Source: Prosthecobacter debontii
GTDB taxonomy: Bacteria > Verrucomicrobiota > Verrucomicrobiia > Verrucomicrobiales > Akkermansiaceae
Assembly: GCA_945883455.1 (NCBI GenBank)
Contig: CAMCXJ010000005.1
Coordinates: forward strand, 1 to 30,260
Length of the DNA: 30,260 bases
Direction: 5' to 3'
Shown here: piece after piece, positions 23,229 to 30,260 of the stretch
How positions within the stretch are numbered: the stretch's first letter is position 1
How the letters are laid out: each line of letters starts with the position of its first letter
Translations under genes and position numbers: made by a program
Notes under the pieces: model-generated
Database searches by the model: none
The model's input: the letters and a program-made list of their open reading frames with translations, nothing else
What the model was told of the DNA's origin: nothing

Positions 23229-24461
23229 TTACTGTTTCGTCTCCGGCAGCACCCAGCCATCCGATACCATATCGTGAATCACGACCTGATTGCGCTGTTC
23301 TTTGCCTTCCGGGAAACGAATTTTTAGCGTGACTGCGGAGGAAGCGGATTTCTCGGGCGGTCGCAAGCGTTCATCAAGCAGTGAGTTCCGCTCGATATAG
23401 CCGTAGAGGGTGTGCGCACCGTCTGGCGACGACAATCGGTAAGCGCGCCATTTCGAATCGTCAGCGAAACCAAAATTGTAGTAATCGACCGTTTTGAGCT
23501 TTGCCCGGATGAGTATGGGACGCTGAGGTTTCGCATCGATGAGCTTCTCCCATGGCATCTCCGACCATCCGACCCAGCTTTCCCAATCGATTTTTAGCCC
23601 GTCCTTGCCATCGAAGAACGCAAGCTGAACTTGTTCAAATTCTGAGGTGAGGCTCGACACGGCGGCGAAAGAATCCTTGTAGCTAACCTGACCGGAGACA
23701 TTAAACTTGGTAATGGCTGTGGCTTCGATCTTACCGTCTGGATAATACGCATAAATTTTGGCTCTCATTTTTTCGCTGTCACGAACTAGCGGTAGGATTT
23801 CATCGACGCTTGTTGCTGCAAAAAATTTTTCCGCGGCGGGCTCGGCAAGAGAAAGGAACTCGCTCTGGCTACGCTGCATGATTGTGGGCAATTCGATGGT
23901 TTCATCGAGTTCCTCATCCGCCAGTAGCAGCGGCGAATTCGTGATTTCTACCTGCGCAGGCTTCGGTTCCACAATCGCTGTCGCTTTCTTCTCTTTGAAA
24001 AGAAGATAGGTCGACCCGAAAGTCGCGACGATAACGGTTGTCCATACGGCGACAGATCGCAGGGCATGCGCGTTCTTTTTTTTCTTTGAGCGCCATGTGC
24101 CGGCGCTAGCTTCCCAGTTAGGGGTTTCCGCTTCCTTCTGCTTTTTTTTACGCTTGCTACGGCGGTGAGAATCGTTGTTTGGATTTTTCCTCTCGTTCGG
24201 TGTGGAATCGATCGCCTGCTGTGCAATAACGAGCGGTGTCGTTTCCTTTCCCTCACTAGGTATCCTCAGCATTCGGCGACAAGACGGGCAGACAATCCCC
24301 TTGCCGTCATGTTTACTGGGCAAGCGGAATACGAAACGGCAGTCCGGGCAAACAAAGGCGCTCCATCGCCTTGGCGCAGTGGGTTCCTGTTCGGTGGTGG
24401 ACACACCCAAAGCTGCGCCGGTTACCTTCTTGTTAGCAAGCTTCACCTCAGCCGTCTTCAA
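23229..24461 (-). CDS. Zinc-ribbon membrane protein of unknown function
   Basis: 410 aa. A four-Cys zinc ribbon lies near the N-terminus (Cys38-x2-Cys41 and Cys58-x2-Cys61; FVCPDCRFVFRLP and IVCPSCRRMLRIP). A very basic linker follows (HRRSKRKKKQKE, SKKKKN), then one membrane helix (about 136-155, VAVWTTVIVATFGSTYLLF) and a soluble C-terminal domain of about 250 residues that is probably outside the cytoplasm. No family is recognised for that domain. The start is a TTG at 24461 overlapping tilS by 14 bases; a GTG at 24446 just after the tilS stop is equally possible. It ends the trhO-tilS operon. Confidence 0.78.
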   Translation of the reverse strand: MKTAEVKLANKKVTGAALGVSTTEQEPTAPRRWSAFVCPDCRFVFRLPSKHDGKGIVCPSCRRMLRIPSEGKETTPLVIAQQAIDSTPNERKNPNNDSHRRSKRKKKQKEAETPNWEASAGTWRSKKKKNAHALRSVAVWTTVIVATFGSTYLLFKEKKATAIVEPKPAQVEITNSPLLLADEELDETIELPTIMQRSQSEFLSLAEPAAEKFFAATSVDEILPLVRDSEKMRAKIYAYYPDGKIEATAITKFNVSGQVSYKDSFAAVSSLTSEFEQVQLAFFDGKDGLKIDWESWVGWSEMPWEKLIDAKPQRPILIRAKLKTVDYYNFGFADDSKWRAYRLSSPDGAHTLYGYIERNSLLDERLRPPEKSASSAVTLKIRFPEGKEQRNQVVIHDMVSDGWVLPETKQ

Positions 24462-25404
24462 TGAAAAATCTACCGGCCCGCCTCCGCAACCGCCTCCCTC
24501 CCGGTAGGTTCACGCTGGCCGATGACATGGGTTCCAGCATTGCTACGCAGTTTTCTAGCAAGGCTCCGCTGATATCGGTGACCGCATTTGATTTTAGGAA
24601 ATCTGCGATGGCATGGACACGCAACGCTTCCGGTAATCCGCGCATCACACCCAGATGGAGGCGTCCCTGCGGATCGAGAACCGCTGCTTTTTCCAGCGCC
24701 CATTCCATCACCTCACGCAGCGCCGCATCACTCCGCGCCGCACGGGCGAGCAGGGGGGAGACATCACGTTTTGCGATCTCCGCCAGCAGCGGCAGCGCCT
24801 CGTTACGGATCCGGTTGCGGGCCACATCGTTCACGCGGTTGCTGGCATCCTCGCGCCATTTCAGTTTCCGCCCTTCCATCCATGCCCGTAAATCCGCCTT
24901 CCGAATGCCCAAAAGTGGGCGGTGAACTTGCATCTGTATCCCGTCCATTTCCATCTCGGAAACCTCCTGCATCCCCCGGCAGCCGTGAGATCCGCGCATC
25001 AGGTTCCACAACACCGTCTCTGCCTGATCATCAAGGTGGTGCGCCATAAACAGTCGTTTGCATCGTTTATTTAAAGCGATAGCAGCAAACAACCGATGCC
25101 TAGCATTTCTCCCCGCCGTTTCTAAGGATTCCCCGCTTTCCGCCATCTGTTTCCTGAGGTCGGTCTTGGCGGTTTCCACGGAAAAACCTAGTTTTTCTGC
25201 CGCGCGTTTGACGAAACGAGCGTCCGCCGCCGACTCGTGCCCGCGCAGGCCGTGATCGAGGTGGCAGACGATCACGTCGCGGAAGCCTGCCTCTTTCAGC
25301 AGGTGCATGAGCGCCATCGAATCCAGCCCACCTGAAACTCCGATGAGCCAACGCTTCCTGCGCTCGTTGGCGGGCGGCCACGGGATGGGGAGGGGGGCTG
25401 TCAT
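24448..25404 (-). CDS. tilS: tRNA(Ile)-lysidine synthase
   Basis: 318 aa. TilS modifies C34 of tRNA-Ile(CAU) to lysidine using ATP and lysine. The PP-loop SGGLDSM (24-30), CHLDHGLRG, AHHLDDQAETVLWNLMRGS and RPLLGIRKADLRAWM are diagnostic. The C-terminal part is shorter than in E. coli TilS and lacks a clear full TilS_C domain. The ATG at 25404 overlaps the stop of the TrhO-RluA gene by four bases (ATGA); a longer frame to 25464 is less likely. It forms a tRNA-modification operon with the gene before it. Confidence 0.95.
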   Translation of the reverse strand: MTAPLPIPWPPANERRKRWLIGVSGGLDSMALMHLLKEAGFRDVIVCHLDHGLRGHESAADARFVKRAAEKLGFSVETAKTDLRKQMAESGESLETAGRNARHRLFAAIALNKRCKRLFMAHHLDDQAETVLWNLMRGSHGCRGMQEVSEMEMDGIQMQVHRPLLGIRKADLRAWMEGRKLKWREDASNRVNDVARNRIRNEALPLLAEIAKRDVSPLLARAARSDAALREVMEWALEKAAVLDPQGRLHLGVMRGLPEALRVHAIADFLKSNAVTDISGALLENCVAMLEPMSSASVNLPGGRRLRRRAGRFFIEDG

Positions 25405-27176
25405 TTCGTGTTCTCGAACCTCATCTTCTCCCCGGTAAGTGGGTGATTGAAAACCAGTTTCCATGCCTCCAGTGCCATCGGTGCGTCGCCGACATCGAGC
25501 GTCTGCTTGTCGCCCATTTTCCCGCCGGGCAGGTAGGTGGGATCGCCGATGATGGGCAGATTCATTTCCCAGAGATGGATGCGGATCTGGTTGGTCCGCC
25601 CGCTGCCGAGCCGTGCTTCCAGTAGTGCCGTCCCGTCGGATCGCTTTTCGATGACATTGAAATCCGTCCGCGCTGCCAAGCCGTCCTCATCCACCACCCG
25701 CGCGCCGGGGCCTGTGGGTTCCGCGGAGATTGAGCTTTCGCAGGTTTTTTCCTCCCATACCGGATGCCCTTGTACACGTAACCGGTAGATTTTCTCGACT
25801 TTGCCTTCGAGAAACTGCCGTTGCAGCAATCGGCAATAATGGCGCGTTCTCGCGAACAGCACGAGGCCACGTGTGTTCGCGTCGAGGCGATGCGCCGGAC
25901 GCAGAAACTTTGGCTCATACACCTGGTTGAGTAGGTGCTGGAGAGTGTTGCGGTGATAGCGGCCGCTCGCGTGCATTGGCAGTGGCGCGGGTTTTTCGAT
26001 GACCACTACCGCCTCGTCGTCCCACACAATACGGATGTCTTTCGCGACCTCCGGTTCTACTTCCGGTGGGAAAATTTGTAGTATCCGTTCCCCGGCGCGG
26101 ACGATGTAAGCCATCCCGCGCGGCTTCCCGCCGTAGCTGATGAAACGCTCTTCTGTGCTGCGACGCTCCCATTCCTCGCGGGGGATTTGCGGAAATTGGT
26201 CGGCCAACACATCGCCCAGCGTCCAACGATCATATCGAGACGCCACGTTTATCGGTCTGCGGTTTTCCAGCGGCACGGAGCCGGGCAACACCGAGCATAC
26301 CGCATCGAGTTTCGCCTGTGCCGCTGCGATGCGTTCCGCCATTTTTTCCGGCTCTGGCTTAAAGCAATACGGACAGGTTTTCCCTGCCACATACCGCACA
26401 TCCTCCTGATCCTCCATGTTGAGCGGTGCCTGGCAGGCGTAGCACACCGCCGTATCGGTCTCCTGCAACGCCGGATCCACGCCCACGCGCTGGTCGAACA
26501 CGAAGCACTCGCCGTCGTAGTGATCCCCGCCGCATTCCTCGAAATATTTCAGGATGCCGCCTTCGAGCTGATAGATGTTCCTGAAACCCTCCATTTCCAT
26601 GAACGGTCCCGCTTTCTCGCAGCGGATGCCGCCAGTGCAGAACATCACCACGGTCTCGTCCTTCATCGCATCTGGCAGCTCGCGCACTGCCTGGGGAAAC
26701 TCTCGGAATGTGCGGATGTCCGGCACCACCGCGCCCTTGAAGGTCCCGAGCTTCACCTCGTAATCGTTGCGGGTATCGAGCAGCGTGACCTTACAACCCT
26801 CGTCGAGCCAGCGTTTCAGCTCCTTCGCGGACAGCTTCGGCGAAGTCCGTTTTCCCGGCTCCACGCCCTCCACGCCGAAGGAAATGATCTCCCTCTTGAT
26901 CCTCACCAGCATCCTCCGGAAAGGCTGATCCTCACTCTCGCTGACCTTCCCCTCGAAGTCCTCCAGTCCTGGGATTTCCCGCAGCCGCGACATCAGTTTG
27001 GAAACCGCCTCCGCCGATCCCGCCACGAAAAGGTTGATCCCCTCCACGCTGAGCAGGATTGTTCCTTTGAGTCCCGCTTCCTTGCAAAGCGCCAGCAGTT
27101 CCTCCCGCAACCCTTTCAGGCCGGACAATTCCACAAAGCGGTAAGCCGCCAAATTCGTAACCATCTCTCCAGTCAT
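25401..27176 (-). CDS. trhO: Fusion of TrhO tRNA hydroxylase and RluA-type pseudouridine synthase
   Basis: About 591 aa, two enzymes in one chain. Residues 1-300 are TrhO (YceA/UPF0176), which hydroxylates U34 of tRNA: an N-terminal acylphosphatase-like region (GTILLSVEGINLFVAGS), a rhodanese domain with Cys180 in MFCTGGIRCEKAG, and a C-terminal four-Cys segment (CYACQAPL, CPYCF). Residues 330-591 are an RluA-family pseudouridine synthase with the catalytic Asp432 in HRLDANTRG, VIEKPAPLPMHASGR before it, and LGSGRTNQIRIHL after it. Starts at 27239 or 27164 are also possible; 27176 fits the family. It precedes tilS with an overlap. Confidence 0.9.
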   Translation of the reverse strand: MTGEMVTNLAAYRFVELSGLKGLREELLALCKEAGLKGTILLSVEGINLFVAGSAEAVSKLMSRLREIPGLEDFEGKVSESEDQPFRRMLVRIKREIISFGVEGVEPGKRTSPKLSAKELKRWLDEGCKVTLLDTRNDYEVKLGTFKGAVVPDIRTFREFPQAVRELPDAMKDETVVMFCTGGIRCEKAGPFMEMEGFRNIYQLEGGILKYFEECGGDHYDGECFVFDQRVGVDPALQETDTAVCYACQAPLNMEDQEDVRYVAGKTCPYCFKPEPEKMAERIAAAQAKLDAVCSVLPGSVPLENRRPINVASRYDRWTLGDVLADQFPQIPREEWERRSTEERFISYGGKPRGMAYIVRAGERILQIFPPEVEPEVAKDIRIVWDDEAVVVIEKPAPLPMHASGRYHRNTLQHLLNQVYEPKFLRPAHRLDANTRGLVLFARTRHYCRLLQRQFLEGKVEKIYRLRVQGHPVWEEKTCESSISAEPTGPGARVVDEDGLAARTDFNVIEKRSDGTALLEARLGSGRTNQIRIHLWEMNLPIIGDPTYLPGGKMGDKQTLDVGDAPMALEAWKLVFNHPLTGEKMRFENTK

Positions 27177-27309
27177 CACGCGGAAGGGAAATTGCCTACC
27201 ATGGCGAAGCTTTGCAACCGCCCAGCCGAGAAAATACATTAAAGAGTAAACTATTTTCTTGGATAATGTGATTCATTGAAGTTTGTGGTTTAAAATTTAT
27301 CATTTCCCC

Positions 27310-28431
27310 ATGTTACTCCAACAGCTTATCCGCATCCCCTCGGTCAACCCGGACAACGCCGCTGCCGACCAGGCGGGCGTGACCCATGAGCAGGCGATAG
27401 CCGATTTCCTCGCCGACTGGCTTACCGGCATCGGCGCGGACGTGACGCTGGAGGAAATCCAGCCGCGCAGACCCAACCTCATCGCCCGCTTCGCGCCGCT
27501 TGACGGACGTCCGCGCATCTTGCTCGGCCCGCACCTGGATACGGTTGGGGTCGAGGGCATGACCATCGATCCCTTTTCCGGCGAGATCCGCGACGGGAAA
27601 ATCTGGGGTCGCGGCGCCTGCGATACGAAGGGGCCGATGGCTGCGATGCTCGGCGCGCTGGCGGAAAACAAGGACATCCTCGCGGATTTGCCGGTTGCGG
27701 TGGATTTTGTGGGCTTCATGGGTGAGGAGGCCTCGCAGCACGGCTCCAAGCATTTTGCGCGGCACCATGCGAAGGATTATTCTTTCGCTTTAGTTGGCGA
27801 GCCTACCTCGATGGACATCGTCCACATCACCAAAGGCTCGTTGTGGGCGACGCTCGTTGCGGAAGGAGTCTCCGCGCACGCTTCCCAGCCCCATATCGGA
27901 GATAACGCGATCCTCAAGCTCGCCCGCGCCCTTCTCACCCTCCAGGAAAACCTCGAGCCCGCCCTCGCTGCCTATGCCGATCCGATCCTCGGCCACTCGA
28001 CCATGAACATCGGCATGATCAACGGCGGCAACGCGGCGAATATTGTACCGAATCTCGCGAAGGCGCAGATCGACATCCGCCAGACCCCGGATCTCTACGC
28101 CTCGGGCGGCGCGCTCCAGCTCCTCCGGGAAACGATCTATCAGCTCCGCTTGCCTCTTGAAATTTCCAACGCCCACGAGAACCCGCCGATGGAAACCGAT
28201 CCCGAAAACTCTTTCATCCAAAAGCTGCTCGCCACCGATCCGCGCACGAAAACCGTTGGAGCGCCGTGGTTTTCCGACGCCGCCCACCTATCCGACGGTG
28301 GCATCCCCTCGATCTGCATCGGCCCCGGTTCCATCGTGCAGGCGCACACCAAGGACGAGTTCATCGACCTCCGCGAGTTCGAGGAAGGCCAGGCATTCCT
28401 CACGAAATTCATCCGCTCGCTGGCGGAGTGA
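27310..28431 (+). CDS. M20 family metallopeptidase (ArgE/DapE-like)
   Basis: 373 aa. The dinuclear zinc site is complete by family pattern: His75 with Asp77 (GPHLDTVG), bridging Asp105 (GACDTKGP), general base Glu139 and ligand Glu140 (GFMGEEAS), Glu164 (LVGEPTS) and His346 (VQAHTKDEF). The dimerisation domain lies between (GVSAHASQPHIGDNAI). Members deacylate N-acyl amino acids (acetylornithine, succinyl-diaminopimelate) or cleave small peptides; the exact substrate cannot be told. The ATG at 27310 gives the conserved start LLQQLIRIPSVNPD. It diverges from the trhO fusion gene. Confidence 0.92.
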   Translation: MLLQQLIRIPSVNPDNAAADQAGVTHEQAIADFLADWLTGIGADVTLEEIQPRRPNLIARFAPLDGRPRILLGPHLDTVGVEGMTIDPFSGEIRDGKIWGRGACDTKGPMAAMLGALAENKDILADLPVAVDFVGFMGEEASQHGSKHFARHHAKDYSFALVGEPTSMDIVHITKGSLWATLVAEGVSAHASQPHIGDNAILKLARALLTLQENLEPALAAYADPILGHSTMNIGMINGGNAANIVPNLAKAQIDIRQTPDLYASGGALQLLRETIYQLRLPLEISNAHENPPMETDPENSFIQKLLATDPRTKTVGAPWFSDAAHLSDGGIPSICIGPGSIVQAHTKDEFIDLREFEEGQAFLTKFIRSLAE

Positions 28432-28482
28432 GGTTGACGCCAAACCCCTTGCGCGTGTCTTTCTTCTCGCCAAGTTTCCACC

Positions 28483-29931
28483 ATGTCCGCTGCCGCACTC
28501 GTTTTCCCGCACCAGCTCTTCGCAGAGCATCCCGCACTCGCTCCGGGGCGTCCGGTTTTCCTCGTCGAGGATTCGATGTATTTCGGAAATGACAGACATC
28601 ACCCGATCGCCTTTCACAAGCAGAAGCTTGTCCTTCATCGTGCATCGATGAGGGCGTATGCAGACGAACTCCGTGGCTTCGGTCATAGCGTCGAACTCAC
28701 TGATTCCTATCAGGATTCTCTTCCTCCAGACCTCACCGATCTCCATCTCGCCGAGCCGCACGATTTCATCCTCGAGAAACGCTTGCGCCGCTTCGCGGAA
28801 GGGCGGGGGATCGCGCTCCATATCCACCCGACCCCGGCCTTTCTATCTCCGCCCGCATTTTTGGAGGAGCATATTGCCCGCCGGAAAAAGCCGTTCATGG
28901 CGATGTTCTATCAGGCGCAACGGAAACGGATGGGGATACTGGTGGATGCGGACGGCAATCCGGAAGGTGGGCAGTGGTCGTTCGACGAGGATAACCGCAA
29001 AAAACTCCCTAAAAACCATACTCCACCAGCAGCGCCCGTTTCAAAAAAGAATCCGTATGTCACGGAAGCCATCGCTTGGGTGGAGAAACATTTTCCTAAT
29101 AATCCGGGCACCAACGAAAATTTCCGCTACCCCATAACCCGCAAGGACGCGCGGGAATGGCTGAAAAATTTCATCACCGAGCGCTTCGCTGATTTTGGTA
29201 TTTACGAGGATGCGATTTCAACACAACACGCCTTCATTAACCACTCCCTCCTGAGCCCTGCGCTCAACATCGGGCTACTGACCCCGCAGGAGATGATCGA
29301 CGCCGTGCTTACGAAAAAGGGGATCCCTATCAATTCCCTGGAGGGCTTCGTGCGCCAATTAATCGGTTGGCGGGAATTCATGCACGGCATCTACAAGCAC
29401 CGTGGCGTCACGATCCGCACCACAAATTTCTTCGGGCACACGCGCCCCATCCCCAAATCTTTCTACGATGCCACAACCGGTATTCCGCCTATCGACCGCA
29501 TCATCCGCCAACTCCATGACGAGGCTTACTGCCACCACATCGAGCGCCTGATGATCCTCGGAAATTTCATGCTGCTATGCCGCTTCGATCCCGATGAGGT
29601 TAACAAATGGTTCATGGAGTTTTTCATCGACGCCTATGATTGGGTCATGGTGCCGAATATCTATGGCATGTCGCAGTTTGCGGATGGCGGCACCTTCACT
29701 ACCAAGCCCTACATCTCCGGTTCCAATTACGTCCTGAAAATGTCCGACGAGAAATCCGGCCCATGGACGGAAACATGGGACGCGCTTTTCTGGACTTTTA
29801 TCGCCGATCACCAAGAGCTTTTTCTGAAAAACCCGCGCTCTTCGATGATGGCGCGCACGTGGCAGAAATTCTCCGCTGAAAAACAAGAGAACCACCGTGA
29901 AAAAGCACGAATTTTTTTGGAGGGTATGTGA
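28483..29931 (+). CDS. PhrB/FeS-BCP-family photolyase lacking most Fe-S cysteines
   Basis: 482 aa. The N-terminal Rossmann-like domain (ALVFPHQLF) and helical FAD domain match the PhrB/FeS-BCP/CryPro photolyase group: AYCHHIERLMILGNF, DAYDWVMVPNIYGMSQFADGG and TTKPYISGSNYVLKMSD. PhrB-type enzymes repair (6-4) photoproducts using FAD and a 4Fe-4S cluster. The first ligand equivalent is Cys350, but the C-terminal Cys-x2-Cys and the third Cys expected after KMSD are missing: the sequence reads KMSDEKSGPWTETWDALFW. The only other Cys is Cys366. The protein therefore probably binds no cluster. It starts 51 bases after the M20 gene. Confidence 0.92.
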   Translation: MSAAALVFPHQLFAEHPALAPGRPVFLVEDSMYFGNDRHHPIAFHKQKLVLHRASMRAYADELRGFGHSVELTDSYQDSLPPDLTDLHLAEPHDFILEKRLRRFAEGRGIALHIHPTPAFLSPPAFLEEHIARRKKPFMAMFYQAQRKRMGILVDADGNPEGGQWSFDEDNRKKLPKNHTPPAAPVSKKNPYVTEAIAWVEKHFPNNPGTNENFRYPITRKDAREWLKNFITERFADFGIYEDAISTQHAFINHSLLSPALNIGLLTPQEMIDAVLTKKGIPINSLEGFVRQLIGWREFMHGIYKHRGVTIRTTNFFGHTRPIPKSFYDATTGIPPIDRIIRQLHDEAYCHHIERLMILGNFMLLCRFDPDEVNKWFMEFFIDAYDWVMVPNIYGMSQFADGGTFTTKPYISGSNYVLKMSDEKSGPWTETWDALFWTFIADHQELFLKNPRSSMMARTWQKFSAEKQENHREKARIFLEGM

Positions 29932-29934
29932 AAT

Positions 29935-30212
29935 CATTTGCAGCTGCAGCTTCCAGCTGGACAGCCTCCATCGTGGCGATGCGCATTTCCGCTTAAATTA
30001 GGACGGATTGCTTGCCGCTAAAATTTGGGTAAGGCGGCATATCTCTTGTTGTGGGAAGCTTCGATACATGGCTCGGGTGTAGTATGGTATCGATGGAAGC
30101 CACAGCCTGAACATTTTGGCTTTTGGGGGCATTTATCGAACTGCAATTCTTGTCTTGACATCATTTGGGTAGTAAACACGATGGTGTACATAACGAATTA
30201 AGCGTTTGTAAC
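29935..30212. other. Intergenic region after the photolyase gene
   Basis: 278 bases without a gene. It starts with small palindromes (GCAGCTGC, CCAGCTGG at about 29941-29961) and holds a dyad TCGATAC/GTATCGA (about 30059-30094). A TTGACA at 30155-30160 could be a -35 box for the gene beginning at 30213, but no good -10 follows at standard spacing. No rho-independent terminator is evident. Confidence 0.45.
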
Positions 30213-30260
30213 ATGCAACTTCATCCACTCACTTTGCTTGTCGGATTTATGGCGTTCACC
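30213..30260 (+). CDS. Start of a gene running off the right edge
   Basis: An ATG at 30213 opens a frame of 16 codons to the edge (MQLHPLTLLVGFMAFT). The hydrophobic run suggests a signal peptide or membrane helix. It follows an A/T-rich stretch with a TTGACA. Too little is present to name a family, and the frame might be chance. Confidence 0.35.
   Translation, partial: MQLHPLTLLVGFMAFT

Noticed and set aside
26187..27242. A 351-aa plus-strand ORF opposite the TrhO-RluA gene.
   Set aside because: It is His/Arg/Leu-rich antisense translation of two recognisable enzyme domains.

Overview
The window is a GC-rich, densely packed chromosomal segment whose gene set and style point to a Gram-negative member of the Verrucomicrobiota, most likely order Verrucomicrobiales. 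The evidence for Gram-negative is osmoregulated periplasmic glucan genes, an outer-membrane secretin, lipoproteins and periplasmic proteins. The verrucomicrobial assignment is inference from the TPR-secretin type, the weak Shine-Dalgarno signals, the frequent GTG/TTG starts and the intergenic palindromes; no rRNA or other taxonomic marker is present. No prophage, transposase, CRISPR array, tRNA or rRNA was seen.

Left part (1-8.7 kb, almost all minus strand). opgG, a small C-terminally anchored membrane protein and the start of opgH form an overlapping periplasmic-glucan operon. To its right lie an SLC13-type transporter with two RCK_C domains, and a chain of a TPR-secretin, a bitopic AsmA/GspN-like protein, a 40-codon ORF and a 49-aa His-rich lipoprotein. 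The last two are very short genes coupled by an ATGA overlap, and the set looks like part of an envelope secretion or pilus-like machine.

Middle part (8.7-19.2 kb). Plus-strand genes are a 2OG-Fe(II) oxygenase, a CPBP membrane protease and thiL. A short relic of a cytosine-5 DNA methyltransferase lies between the first two. A minus-strand operon follows: MoxR ATPase, DUF58 protein, a TgpA-like membrane transglutaminase and a secreted helical protein. Then dtd (minus) diverges from dnaB (plus).

Right part (19.2-30.3 kb). A minus-strand SitABCD/YfeABCD-like Mn/Fe ABC transporter (binding protein, ATPase, two permeases) has a DtxR-family-like operator upstream. Next is a tRNA-modification operon encoding a TrhO-RluA fusion, TilS and a zinc-ribbon membrane protein. 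On the plus strand follow an M20 peptidase and a photolyase of the PhrB/FeS-BCP family that has lost most iron-sulfur ligands. A new gene begins at the right edge.

The most unusual non-coding signal is a set of nested palindromic (REPIN-like) elements in gaps between genes at 14.6, 17.1, 20.2 and 21.3 kb. In the 20.2-kb element the two half-elements differ by base-pair-preserving changes, which suggests that hairpin formation is under selection.
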